From positions 3,490,215-3,554,214 of the forward strand of contig OX155973.1 of NCBI GenBank assembly GCA_944548615.1: a stretch of 64,000 nucleotides of DNA. The letters are read 5' to 3'. Below, piece after piece: positions 11,041-21,489 of this stretch. The notes beneath the pieces are model-generated. The model was given only the letters and a program-made list of their open reading frames with translations, made no database searches and was not told where the DNA came from. The stretch is from Micropterix aruncella (Eukaryota > Arthropoda > Insecta > Lepidoptera > Micropterigidae). Position numbers and translations under genes: made by a program. Positions within the stretch are counted from its first letter, which is position 1; every line of letters begins with the position of its first letter.

Positions 11041-11404
11041 TATTTCAAATAGCATTATGGCTATATAGGTAATAGAATAGCTAATAGCAATCGTTAGTAG
11101 CAAATAGCTAGTAACAGTAGCTAATAGCAATAGCTAATAGCAATAGCTAATGGCAACTAACTATTAGCAATTGCAAAAAGCAATATCAAAAATCTTATAG
11201 CAATAGCAAATAGCTAATAGCTAATAGCAAAACGCTAATAGCAAAAAGCTAATAGCAAATAGCTAATCGCACTAGATGATAGCAATAGCTAATAGCAATA
11301 GCCAATATCAAATAGGTAATAGCAATAGCTACAATAACAACAATAGGTAATAGCTAATAGCTATAGGTAATAGTAAAAAGCGAATAGCAATATCTCATAG
11401 CAAT
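11041..11404. repeat. TAGC-rich degenerate tandem repeat
   Basis: Dozens of degenerate units of the type AATAGCTAATAGC and AATAGCAA. The same pattern resumes at 11617-11710 beyond an inserted LINE 3' end, so it was once one array. Confidence 0.85.
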
Positions 11405-11616
11405 ATTTTGTAAGCAATCAAGCAATCAAGCAAACTTGATTGTAATATTAGCTAAAGTCCTGTCCACCCTAGAACGGACTAGTTCCAATTGGGTGACAGA
11501 ATCAAATAAGCAAATGGTTAAGGTTTTGCCATTCCTGCCATAACAGGTTCCTATTATTTTTTAAAGCAAATCAATGTTTTATAGTAATTAATTCTTAAAT
11601 AAATAAATAAATATAT
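11405..11616 (+). mobile_element. LINE family D, 3'-end fragment (copy 1)
   Basis: Matches the 3' UTRs at 16890-17097 and 18570-18768: AATCAAGCAAACTTGATTG, CCTGTCCACCCTAGAACGG, GGTTAAGGTTTTGCCATTC, then a TAAA-repeat tail. It is a very short 5'-truncated insertion that split the TAGC-rich array. Confidence 0.8.
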
Positions 11617-11710
11617 AACAGCTAATAGCAATAGCTAATATCAGTATCTAATACCTAATAGCAATAGTTAATATAAAATAGCTAATAGCAATAATTAATA
11701 GCAAATAACC
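11617..11710. repeat. TAGC-rich degenerate tandem repeat, second part
   Basis: Continues the array at 11041-11404 after the inserted D fragment. Confidence 0.8.
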
Positions 11711-12190
11711 CGTGGAAATTTTCTTTTAGTAGCAGCGTTTAAATACTTTTGTAATCCCTGCTCTATCGGTTCAAGAATCAAGCCCCAGATCTGTAAATGG
11801 GGTCACCGACCGTCCAGTGTTTGCCCTTATGGGCTGTCATGGAGCAACACTGCACTAAAACTGCAACGCGGATGCATACTCCTAGTTATATTGTTCAATA
11901 CGTACTCGGAAATGATCTTCAAGGGGGTAAAAGGGACCTTAATAGGTATAATATTTCCATAAGTCGCTTTGCTGATTGCTAAAGATACTATTATTTCAAC
12001 TGAAGCTGATGAACTATAAAGTGACCCAAGTCAGCAGTCAATCAATCTCTTACGAACCTTCGTATCCTGGTAGCATGGGATGTTTATAGATTGGATCTCC
12101 ATACGGAGCTCTCTCGTTCAGTAGATCAATGTCGCTCTGCGCAGGTCGAAAAATCTGTGAAGAAAAGGGCTGTGCTGCATCTTGCCACAA
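11711..12190. other. Unassigned sequence
   Basis: Contains short open frames on both strands with no recognisable domain. I make no gene call. Confidence 0.3.
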
Positions 12191-12199
12191 ACCGCTTGT

Positions 12200-12570
12200 A
12201 CGAACGCTTGTAGCCAAGAGCCACCAACAAAAAATTGCAAGACTTTTGGAAAAGCTGATAGGTACTTTCAGATCAGACAGTATTTTGGCCATAGAATGCC
12301 GGGGTACAGTCAGCAGGTCATATTCCAGGACACATGGTGCTGGCGTATGAGGAAAATCCAAAGCGTGGCGTCAGTATCTCCATACCATTGATTTTATAGT
12401 GTAAAAAATCAATGCTTCATATCATTATATTGCGCCATTGCAACCATTTTATTGCGCGGCAGTTGACCCATGCGTCATAGACCGATCTGTCTGATCTGAA
12501 AGTATTAGCTTTTCCGAAACGCTTGCACTTATTTCTTGCTGGCTCCTATTGACAAGTGCAGGCAAATCAA
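12200..12570. mobile_element. Inverted-repeat element sharing a module with 27.0 kb
   Basis: The left arm (about 12200-12285) ends in ACTTTCAGATCAGACAG. The right arm (about 12485-12565) carries the same sequence in reverse complement, together with GCTTTTCCGAAACGCTTGCA. A diverged left-arm-like module recurs at 27025-27120. This suggests a non-autonomous inverted-repeat element. The ends are approximate. Confidence 0.5.
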
Positions 12571-13470
12571 ACATCGACGATCCACGCGCTTGCGAGTGCG
12601 TTAGTTACTTAGTCATGAGCCTCCAAGCATGGCGGACGTTAGCCGCGGCACGGGAGCCGCTATTTTTATTTTTAAACGTATGTATTTTTATTTTAAAATG
12701 AAGCAATGTAAGAAAAAGCTAAGAATTAGTGAAAAAGGATGATGGATGATAAAAATGCTGCTGCGCCAGACCGTATCAATTCTTGTTTCTTTTTTAACGG
12801 TTTTCCGGACGTTACCATTAGATTTTCGCTTTGAGCTCATTTACGGGTTTGTTCAAAAATCGTCGGCAACTTTTTTTATGGTATTTATTATTAGGATCAC
12901 ATATTCAGGACTCTGATTAGACTGAATAAAAAAAAAGAAAGGTTTATTTGTCCAGTCAGCCATTTTACGTATGTACTTATTATATAGAGCGGAGGAGGAA
13001 ACGACGTGCGCCCGCCGCGCTATCACAATCTATACTAATGCAAACAAGCGTGTGGATGGCTCGCAAGCGTTTGCCACAAGCTTCATTTTATTTGCGCACA
13101 AAAACCGACACTCGATTGGATCGGCGACAAGCGCTTGCAAGCCTACACAAGCCAAGCTAAATGCCCGATTCACACGTTTGAATTTGCATAGATTTGGCAA
13201 TCGTGTCCGTGTGCATAATCAGTCCATAAATGTGTCCGGTCAGCTGTCACCATAAATATGATCGATCTGTTGTCTATGCAGTTTCCGCTTGGAAAATCAT
13301 AGAATTATCGATGTTCAGTCTCGAAATCAAGACTGATGTAAATTTCTATGTTTTAGGAGTTTAAGTTTATGTATACCCTACTTAATAAATTCAGTGACAT
13401 GAGCAGCCTTCCGAATTATGAGGATATCATAAAGCTGTTGAAGATTTTTTCCGGCATGGAGTGAACGCAG
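12571..13470. other. Unassigned sequence
   Basis: GC content rises locally (12960-13260). The phrase AAAAACCGACAC also occurs at 23268, hinting at a diverged shared repeat. Overlapping frames of 70 and 94 codons show no domain and are not called. Confidence 0.3.
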
Positions 13471-13473
13471 ACT

Positions 13474-13585
13474 AAAGGGGCAATCATATTATCGGACGCG
13501 TCCGTAAGCCGAGGCTTACGGACGCGACCGAACAGTATGCACAGTCGTTTGGGACGCGGCTTGCCGATAATATGTTTGCCCCTTT
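13474..13585. mobile_element. 112-bp MITE with a perfect internal hairpin
   Basis: Terminal inverted repeats of 22 bp with one mismatch begin AAAGGGGCAA and close TTGCCCCTTT, flanked by T and A so that a TA target duplication is possible (TA-type target, as in Tc1/mariner). Inside, CGCGTCCGTAAGCC at 13497-13510 and GGCTTACGGACGCG at 13513-13526 form a perfect 14-bp stem with a 2-base loop. Confidence 0.75.
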
Positions 13586-13830
13586 AAAGGGCAAACATAT
13601 TATCGGACGCGTTCATAAGCCGCGGCCTATGGACGGGACTAAAAGGTTATCTGTGTAATGAATTTCTATTGAGCCGTGCACATTATCGGACGTCAGTCGC
13701 GGACGTGACCTTGAGGCTTCGGACGTCCAATAGAGATCTGGCAAGCCGCGTCCCAAACGACTGTGCATACTGTTCAGTCGCGTCCATAAGCCGCGGCATA
13801 CTGTTCAGTCGCGTCCATATGGAACTACTA
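13586..13830. mobile_element. Rearranged relatives of the 112-bp MITE
   Basis: Directly next to the complete MITE, AAAGGGCAAACATATTATC starts a second diverged copy. Pieces such as CATAAGCCGCGG, GTTCAGTCGCGTCCATA and CCAAACGACTGTGCATAC recur to about 13820, partly in reverse orientation. It is a scrambled cluster with no coding function. Confidence 0.65.
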
Positions 13831-14590
13831 TAGCAATCATAAAAAGAAAACTGTGAAATGATCGCATTAAAATTTAGTATATAGAATATTAAAATCTTAT
13901 TTTGTAAAACAATTAGATAATTATGAATAAATACATTGAGTTTATAACTCAATGAATAAATATGAGAAAGTCGAAAAACTCGGCATTTCTAACTTGTACT
14001 TATCTTACGGAAAAATACGGAACCCTATTTAGAAATTGTATATTAAATCGTGATCATTATTAGATTCTTTATCAAAGGTAATATTTGTTTTGCTTACTTA
14101 CGTACAAAAATATTTAGATATTAGCTCATAAAAACCAATAAAATTTTTGATGATTTCTCGAATAAAAAAATGATGATGTTGGACAATGGAATTTTACCAG
14201 AAATATCCGCGAAATGACGCGCGAAATTATTCTAGCGGCCGTCTATGTATCTATGGTAATAATGAGGTATTTGGTATGGCTGTTAGGATGCGTTCGAATT
14301 AGAAAATAATATTACTGTGCGCTCCGGGAGCAAGCCGCCAATATTGATCGCTACGTAGTCAACAACGGTGTTCTGATGTGCAACCAAATTTGGTAGTTAC
14401 GTAGCCAAAGGGAGGTATCTGACATCAGGTCAACAACCACCCCGCGACTTAGGGAGCGTACGTTCCCAGACCCCCTGATGCATCTGACGCCTCTGTATTA
14501 ACAGGTCCTCATACTCAAGATTTATTGTATACCATTTCCTAAAAGGTACTCAGATAGCATTAAGTCCATCTTCAGTGGTCATATCATCCC
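13831..14590. other. Unassigned AT-rich sequence
   Basis: No supported feature. Confidence 0.35.
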
Positions 14591-14596
14591 GCACGC

Positions 14597-14908
14597 TTGC
14601 TGTACACTTCCTCTGCTTTTGTGCCTTATTACATCACATGGAACAGCCAAAACAATAGCAAATATAGGTACCTGATACTCATCAGTGCTCCTATCAGACA
14701 GGACGAGCTTCTCAGAGTGCAGAACAGAGGGATCTGTCAAGATTTTATGGGTTGTAGACGCATACGTGTTTCCGATTCTGTATTTATATTGAGGGCAATA
14801 ACCTTCGTACCTGAAAAAATAGAAAATTTTGTGTTTAGAAATCTATGTAGGAATTTATGTTTGGCACTCGTGGGCGTCGAAGAAAGTCTTCAACTGGGCA
14901 GTTTGTGA
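14597..14908 (+). pseudogene. Probable LINE RT C-terminal fragment
   Basis: The frame includes DELLRVQNRGICQDFMGCRR, resembling the LQ-x-VQNR-x-x-R-x-I-x-G-C block after the RT catalytic core in Jockey/CR1-type LINEs, followed by a possible FVFRNLCRN block. No catalytic motif is present and both ends are cut. The identification rests on one conserved block and is tentative. Confidence 0.35.
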
Positions 14909-15279
14909 CTCTCAGCGTTGCCAGGTAACAAGTTTGGAAATGAGCTGAGCATACTATCTCCTGGGTATGAGTCGTTGTCGTACCTTCATAAGTGTTGTAA
15001 TTCTACGCCGAGCTGGTAAAAACGGCAACCGCGAAGATATACGTATTTAGTAGACCGCGACCGATTTGTGCAGATTAAAAAAAACCGGTTGTGTTACAAG
15101 ACTTTTCAGAATCAAGAGTAACTGTCATAGGAATGTTGGAATATGCGTTATCTTAGTAAACCACATTGGAATTTATAACCATAAATAACATACCATTTTA
15201 AACCAAATAAAATCTAAACATTTGCGTAGTAGCGTAACGCTACATAAATGAATAAATTAATAGAAAAAAAAACAATAAA

Positions 15280-15625
15280 AACACGCTTTTATAAATGCAC
15301 GTGATACGATATTCCATCATTGAATGCCAGTGCCTATCTTCCGGCTTCATCATCAGACCTTGAAACCTAATCGTGGTAAAAGTTCATTCCAAGACTTTTC
15401 TAACAAGTCCAAACACAGCTATGATACGATGTTCCATCATGAAGTTCCAGTTCATATCTTCCGACTCCATCATCAGATCAGTTCGACAGTAACATATTAT
15501 TGTATTGTCATCAGAACTACGTACAGCTGCCAATTTTCATGACGCTACGATCGTTGGAAGATGGTTAAATTAGTTACCTTAGATTCCATTACATAGTTAC
15601 ATACAGATCGACCTAATAAAAGCGT
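15280..15625 (+). mobile_element. Element T, copy 2, inverted relative to copy 1
   Basis: Bounded by AACACGCTTTTA at 15280 and TAAAAGCGT at 15617-15625. It is the reverse complement of 10588-10963 with scattered differences and some lost terminal sequence. The pair flanks about 4.3 kb. Confidence 0.65.
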
Positions 15626-16250
15626 ATTAAAAATCCGACGAACGTGCTAAGAATCCCGGAGCAAAGGAAACGTTCCTGAACCTTGCTGTTGCTTAGCCTC
15701 GTGTTATTTAAGAACTGCAATAGGCTTTTGGCGCCAGATTGTTTTACCTCCTCAGGTTGGAGGTAATGACCACCCAAGTAGGTGTATCTTTTACGCATTA
15801 GCGGGGCACACTTGCACATGAGGCACAGGGGAGTTTCCTCCGCCCCTTGGCAGAACCTGCATATTTTCGTGTTCCGGAGCTTGAGGTCGTACAATGCCCC
15901 GTGAGCGCCCTCACCAGTATGCGTAGGTTTTTCCTATTTAGTGATAAGGCCTCACGGGCAGTCTTACGGTCGTAAGCCTTAATTAGCGCTTTGGAATAAT
16001 TCAACCCTGGCGTGTTGTTCCAGTGGTTGACGCATTGTTCTAAACATATTTGTTTGAGCATTAGGTTTGCAAGGCTTTTTGGTACGCCACAGCAAGGTTC
16101 AGGGCCGTATAACGTTCACTTTGCTCCTGTCTTAGCAAGTCCGTCGGCTTTTTCATTTCCCTCGTTTCCTGCATAGCTGGGAACCCATCTTAGAATTACC
16201 CCGTTATTTTCGCCCAGGGAATTCAGTAGTGATGAGCAGTTTTCAAATTC
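15613..16250 (-). pseudogene. RNase H and C-terminal fragment of an I/LOA-type LINE
   Basis: On the minus strand the frame at 16250-16116 ends with ILRWVPSYAGNEGNEKADGL, the last block of a retrotransposon RNase H, including the final catalytic Asp of the EKAD motif. Further pieces in shifted frames (16061-15613) give NLRILVRALTGH, and then KICRFCQGAEETPLCLMC, a diverged zinc-binding tail. Intact homologues carry this region after the RT. The piece is frameshifted, lacks its RT and is cut at about 16250 by the start of LINE D copy 2. Confidence 0.75.
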
Positions 16251-16251
16251 A

Positions 16252-17065
16252 GGAATAAATTTACTCAAATTTAGGAATAATTCAGAACCGGCGACCAACG
16301 AGACAAGTTGTAGAAAATAGCTTAATAATACCCAGAAGGAAAACATCATTTGGTCAAAGACATTACTCTTTCATTGCGCCGAGATTTTACAATCTGATCA
16401 ATATGGAAATAAAAATGAATTTGACATTTAGGGAATTCAAAAATAAATTAAAGACATGGTTATCGAATCATGACAGACTAACCATACATCAAATGTTAGA
16501 AATAATAGTATAATAAAACTTAGGTGCACAAATTATTACCATATTTTTAAACTTATATGTTAAGTATTTTTTAACATTGAACTAACTACCAAAAAATATT
16601 TGACTTTGACAATGAATTATACTTTTAGACTAGGTATTTTTATATTAAATCTTATATTACGTAAAACATAATATTAAATATTAATGACTGTTTCTTTCTT
16701 TTCTCACATATAACTTTATTTATATTATTTAATCGAATTTTATATTATATTTATTGCCGATTTAATAATGGAATTGCATTTTATTTATTATATATTTTTA
16801 ATATTTTTTTATTATTATTATTTTTTATTCTATTCTGAAGACCACATTTTAGGGCAATTTAGTGTCATTAGCTTTTTAATAAAACTTGTACATTTGTAGG
16901 CAACCAAGCAATCAAGCAAACTTGATTGTAATATTGGAGTCCTGTCCACCCTAGAACGGGCTAGTCCCAGTTGGGTGACAGAAACAAATAAGCAAAAGGT
17001 TAAGGTTTTGCCATTCGGTTCCTGTTATTTTTATAAGCTAATCAATGTTTTATAGTAATTAATTC

Positions 17066-17097
<32 letters not shown>
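16252..17097 (+). mobile_element. LINE family D, copy 2, 5'-truncated
   Basis: Starts inside the coding end; the same sequence is translated in copy 3. It continues through the 3' UTR to a TAAA-repeat tail at about 17070-17097. It lies between the RNase H-type fragment and the 3' part of LINE K, both on the minus strand. Confidence 0.8.
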
Positions 17098-17098
<1 letters not shown>

Positions 17099-17548
17099 AA
17101 GTTTTGCACCAGCTTTGAATGAATGGTATTCGAGGCTAGTGCTATAAGAGCTGCCGTGCAATCCGAGTGGATATGGATTCTCATGGAGGTTGATATCTGC
17201 ACATTCAATAATGGGAAGAGCTGGTTACTTCTTAGAAAAGTAATACTTTTTGGGGTGAGTCTTAAATGATTCTAAAGAAGGCGAGTTTCGTATATTTTCT
17301 GGGAGATCGTTAAAGAGTCTCGCACCATAGACACAGAAAGAGTAGGAGTAGAAATCAGTATTATGACGAGAAATTTTGAGTAAATTGTCAGAGCCTGACC
17401 GAAGTATGTTACCGTGGGAACTTAATGGTTCTAAAAGCTCGTGGAGATAGGATGGTGTTGATTGGGAGAGTACACGATAGAGGAGAGCAAGTGTATGAAC
17501 ATTTGTAATACACGAATGCGATAGCGTAGAGTCTTGTAACTGTCAGCC
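17098..17548 (-). pseudogene. LINE K, C-terminal part (interrupted)
   Basis: Minus-strand translation in shifting frames gives CVYGARLFNDLPENIRN, the common C-terminal block (Y-x-x-R-x-x-N-x-L-P) of Jockey/CR1-superclade LINEs. Its upstream part continues at 18769-19260, beyond the D insertion: the WLPVRKR block on one side and a YRIRVLQMFIH block on the other fit one interrupted protein. It is degenerate. Confidence 0.6.
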
Positions 17549-18768
17549 TCTACAAAGAGAAATATCTTGGAAATATCTAGGCATCACTTTAGATTGCTTT
17601 CTCCGTTGGGATTCTCATATACATAACGTGGCTACGAAGGTGCGAATCCTTGAATATGTTTTCAAAGAACTGAGGAATATTCTGGATTTCAAAACACTAA
17701 AAACTGTTTATTATGCTTTATGTGAATCATCGCTTATTACTTACGGCATAATTGGATGGGGTGGATGTGGTAAAACCCTGCTAGAGCCATTGCAGGTTAC
17801 GCAGAAATTTATATAAAAAAATATTCTACGTAGACCATACCGCCATCCCACTAATGAACTTTATAAGGAAGCTAAAGTTCTTTATTGTAGGCAACTTTTT
17901 CTAAAAACTTCCCTCTTAAGGCTATTTTTGGACAATAACTCAAATTTAGGAATAATTCAGAACCGGCGACCAACGAGACAAGTTTTAGAAAATAGCTTAA
18001 TAATACCCAGAAGGAAAACGTCATTTGGACAAAGACATTACTCTTTCATTGCGCCGAAATTTTACAATCTGATCAATACGGAAATAAAAATGAATTTGAC
18101 ATTTAGGGAATTCAAAAATAAATTAAAGAAATGGTTATCGAATCATGACAGACTAACCATACATCAAATGTTAGAAATAATAGTATAATATAACTTAGGT
18201 GCACAAATTATTGACATATTTTTAAACATATACGTTAAGTATATTTTAACCTTCAACTAACTACCAAAAATTTTTGACTTTGACAATGAATTATACTTTT
18301 TAGACAAGGTATTTTTATATTAAATCCTATATTACTTAACATATATTAAATATTAATGACTGTTTCTTTCTTTTCTCACATATAACTTTATTTATATTAT
18401 TTAATCGAATTTTATATTATATTTATTGCCGATTAAATAATGGAATTGCATTTTATTTATTATATTATCTTTTATTATTTTTTTATTATTATTATTTTTA
18501 TTATTTTTATTCTGAAGACCACATTTTAGGGCAACTTAGTGTCATTAGCTTTTTACTAAAACTTGTACATTTGTAAGCAACCAAGCAATCAAGCAAACTT
18601 GATTGTAATATTGGAGTCCTGTCCACCCTAGAACGGGCTAGTCCCAGTTGGGTGACAGAAACAAATACGCAAAAGGTTAAGGTTTTGCCATTCGGTTCCT
18701 GTTATTTTTGTAAGTTAATCAATGTTTTATAGTAATTAATTCTTAAATAAAGAAATAAATAAATTTCT
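17549..18768 (+). mobile_element. LINE family D, copy 3, inserted into LINE K
   Basis: A 5'-truncated element with RT C-terminal coding sequence, 3' UTR and a tail of AAATAAA-type repeats at about 18745-18768. The general type is the CR1/L2/Daphne-like superclade, judged from the YYALCESSLITYGIIGWGG and K-FYN-LIN blocks; the exact family is not resolved. Because LINE K reads through on both sides, this is a clear nested insertion. Confidence 0.8.
17551..18188 (+). pseudogene. RT C-terminal coding region of LINE D copy 3
   Basis: The reading is W-K-Y-L-G-I-T-L-D, then YYALCESSLITYGIIGWGG (frame at 17628-17816), then after a stop and shift GIIQNRRPTRQVLENSLIIP and FGQRHYSFIAPKFYNLIN to the end at 18188 (frame at 17928-18188). 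It is the RT connection and tail only. The catalytic core lies in the missing 5' part and at least one stop breaks the frame. Confidence 0.7.
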
Positions 18769-19260
18769 CTTTCGTACTGGCAATCATTTTAACCGTGCCC
18801 TATATTCGTATACATGATCATACTTATTACCAAAGATTAATCGTATGCATACATTTTGCAAACGTTCAAGTTTTTTGAGTAGTTTATTTAATAAATCGAG
18901 ATAAGCTACATCTGTATAGTCAGGAAAAGGTAACATCAAAGACTGTGCAAGAGATTTATTTTTGTCGATATGAAGAAATCGTTTAAGCTTTCACGGAGGG
19001 TGAAAACTAGCAAATATTTTGTGACTTATCTCGTCTACGCGTGGATGCCAGGAGAAATGTTCATCGACAATTAAACCAAGATCTTAACTCTTTGCGACTA
19101 GGGTATTCAGTTTTAAAAGTGGAAACAACTTAACATTTACTCTGGAGAGCAATTTGCGACCTCTAATGAGTATAGCTCGGGATTTCGAAGGATTGATTAG
19201 TAGATCATAGGCCCATAACTATGTACGTTCCTCTTGAAGTTCACTAATTCATAATCATAG
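18769..19260 (-). pseudogene. LINE K, upstream part (RT thumb region)
   Basis: Minus-strand translation shows SRAILIRGRKLLSRVNVK, DLGLIVDEHFSWHPRVDEI, LERLQNVCIRLIFG and WLPVRKR-like blocks, the usual order after the RT catalytic core in Jockey/CR1-type LINEs. Several stops interrupt it. It is continued by 17098-17548. Confidence 0.65.
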
Positions 19261-19894
19261 TAAAGTGGAAACTCACCGTGGTACATAATGAGGTTGAGGA
19301 ATGCTTAAAAGTTCTAGAGCCATTTTCAATCAAAAAATACGACTTAAAATTTATAAACCGCAAATTTAGGATAATTGATGTGCTTAGTTTTTAAAAATCT
19401 GACAGATATTGCATAAAATTTGAAGATAGAACTAACCTGTTTTAACCCTGATTAGCTTATGATTAAAGGGAGTGAAAACCTATGTATACAAGAAATACAT
19501 ACAAAAATAAAACATGTCAAGTGCAAGTTTGAATCGTGCGCTGAGGTTCCGCATATTATTAAGAAAGCGGCTCTCGCTATGAAACATTTAAACATTTTAA
19601 GCTCACGATTTTTTTTAAAGGAAGTTGTATAGGAAGGAGATTACTTGAATTTTAGAAATTCAATTATAATAATTGCTGCTCCAAAATTTGTGGTTTAAAC
19701 CTTCAAAATCAATTCCATTTTATGACTTCTCTATGTAGACGACACATTCGGAATAATCATTGATTAGATTGCTCAATGCCATAGTAAGTTTTTGCAACAC
19801 ATCTGCGCCGGCAACATGCAGGTGGCGCTGACAGCATTTTTCGATACTAACTGCGAAACTAATACCAATTTATTTGGCCATCTATAATACATTA
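19261..19894. other. Unassigned AT-rich sequence
   Basis: No supported gene. The phrase TGCTCAATGCCATAGT near 19770 recurs at 22122 and, inverted, near 22310, so part is shared with the X/J nest downstream. Confidence 0.35.
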
Positions 19895-19923
19895 CCTTAC
19901 AGTTTCGTCGTGTCCAATTGACG

Positions 19924-20750
19924 TGTCCAACCTCTGGCGCTCCTGGACGGTCTGCGCACCGAGCGGCGCAAGCCAATCGACTGTGCTCTCCGACTAACAG
20001 TCGGGGGAGTCTGGGAACTGTATTGTTTCCTATAGAGCGGGGGTGGTTGCCTACCTTACGGCGACTGCTCTTGAAATGACCATTGGCCATCCGATCCCGG
20101 TTCAGAGTCGGGCAAAGGACGCCTTGGTCCGCGATAGATTCGGCGTACACCGTTTCACCGCTTCGTAAGGGAGAGGACCGCGCAAGCGACCTCGAACTCG
20201 GAACCAATCGAGAGACCGGAGAAATCTGGTCACAATTGGAAGCAAGGGCGCGAGGGTCGGCCCGCCAGGTAACATTACTGCCTATCTCGCGGTAAAGGCG
20301 TTGGCTTCTTGCGGGTTGTGACGTAGCTGGACGTTGGATTGTTCTGTCCAAAGTCTTCTACGTTCACTGCAGGGCGACAGAACGAAAAAATCGTTAAAAC
20401 GTCTGTGGTAACGGGCTCGCCCGTTGTAGTTGACACCGCAAGTTGTCCAATTGACGGTAGATTCGGTACACACCGTTTCACCGCTTCGTAAGGGAGAGGA
20501 CCGCGCAAGCGACCTCGAACTCGGAACCAATCGAGAGACTGGAGTAATCTGGTCGCAATTGGAAGCAAGAGCGTGAGTGTGAGCCCGCTGGGTAACACTC
20601 CTGGGCGTTGGCCTCTTACGGGCATGTAGCGGAGCTTGACGGTGGGCTGTTTTTTCCAAGTCTTCTGCGCTCACTTCAGGGAGACAGAACGACTAATCGT
20701 TAAAACTTCCTGAGGTGACGGGCTCGCCCGTTGTAGTTGACGACTTTAGT
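19924..20750 (+). mobile_element. Repeat X, two tandem copies with three target repeats
   Basis: TGTCCAATTGACG occurs at 19911-19923, 20444-20456 and 20751-20763. Between them lie a longer X copy (19924-20443) and a shorter one (20457-20750), both starting inside the family consensus and ending in the hairpin ACGGGCTCGCCCGT followed by TGTAGTTGAC. The 13-bp repeats are target-site duplications. Overlapping open frames rich in RSLDW and RGRLRGPLPY are antisense readings of the repeat. No protein function is proposed. Confidence 0.8.
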
Positions 20751-20840
20751 TGTCCAATTGACGGCTAAAAATCGCTCATGGACGTGTCAAAATAATTGTG
20801 TTGGGTAGTAAGTCTCGTTACTACTCTTTACTGAACATAC

Positions 20841-21169
20841 CCTACTTGTTTATTTATTTATTTGTTTCAAATATTATTCAAGAGCACATATTATTATTAC
20901 AGACGAATCCAATTCGCCCTTGAATATTAAATCTCGCCCTTGAGACCGAAAAAAACATAAAAATATAAAACTAAATAAAAGACAGATTATGATAAACATG
21001 AGATAGCAGGGAGCTGCCTTTTTAGCTGCCAAATGGATATACAAAAGATGTCTATTTCATAATAGAAAATATGACAAACCTACAATTCAAACTTACATAG
21101 TATCCCTGGCAAATAAATAGTTCCTTGAATTAATTTATATGCAAATATAATTAAATATAATAAATACCT
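20841..21169 (-). mobile_element. LINE 3' UTR fragment with ATAAA-type tail
   Basis: The plus strand starts TTGTTTATTTATTTATTTG, the reverse of an AAATAAATAAA tail, followed by sequence with no match elsewhere in the window. It sits inside the J 3' UTR: an uninterrupted copy at 53570 reads TACCTATGTATGTTCAG across this point. It is a short 5'-truncated insertion of an unnamed LINE. Confidence 0.6.
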
Positions 21170-21345
21170 ACATAGGTAGTCAAGAATTTAACTACTGGAT
21201 TGTCAAACTATAAATATTAATAATCAAAATAGAAGCCAAATAATATTTGAAATAGCCAATAATCCGAAAAGATACGAAGTAAAATTATTTATCGTAATAT
21301 TCAACTTGTCAGTAAAATGTTAAATAATCAAATTAAAGCTACGCC

Positions 21346-21460
21346 ATACTACGGGCGAACCCGTCACCCCAGGAAGGTTTAACAATATATAATCGTCCTT
21401 TCAACCGTGACGGTAAAATCCCATTTATAAAAATACTTACATTATCAATGTTAACTCATT
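21346..21460 (-). repeat. Short X-variant end
   Basis: ACTACGGGCGAACCCGTCAC followed by about 90 bp that match 22175-22283 in reverse complement. It shares only the terminal hairpin region with family X proper. Confidence 0.65.
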
Positions 21461-21489
21461 AATGACTTATGGACAACTATTTTGGGGGT

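Larger units (their letters stand above)
19895..21345 (-). mobile_element. LINE family J 3' UTR split by two insertions (copy 4)
   Basis: Pieces at 19895-19923, 20751-20840 and about 21170-21345 together match the J 3' UTR found uninterrupted at 33143-33484 and 46760-47105. The end motif is TTTCGTCGTGTCCAATTGACG with a degenerate AATGT-type tail. Family X copies (19924-20750) and another LINE 3' end (20841-21169) sit inside it. Confidence 0.75.

Noticed and set aside
13021..13032. A Helitron 5' end (ATCTATACTAAT)
   Set aside because: The match stops after 12 bases and the typical continuation is absent.
16116..16250. An N-terminal signal-peptide-like stretch MMFSFWVLLSYFLQLV
   Set aside because: It is the antisense reading of LINE D copy 2, joined by chance to a genuine RNase H fragment.
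19773..20674. Open frames of 116-192 codons on the minus strand
   Set aside because: They are antisense readings of family X copies; the frames break differently in each copy and target duplications show the unit is a repeat.
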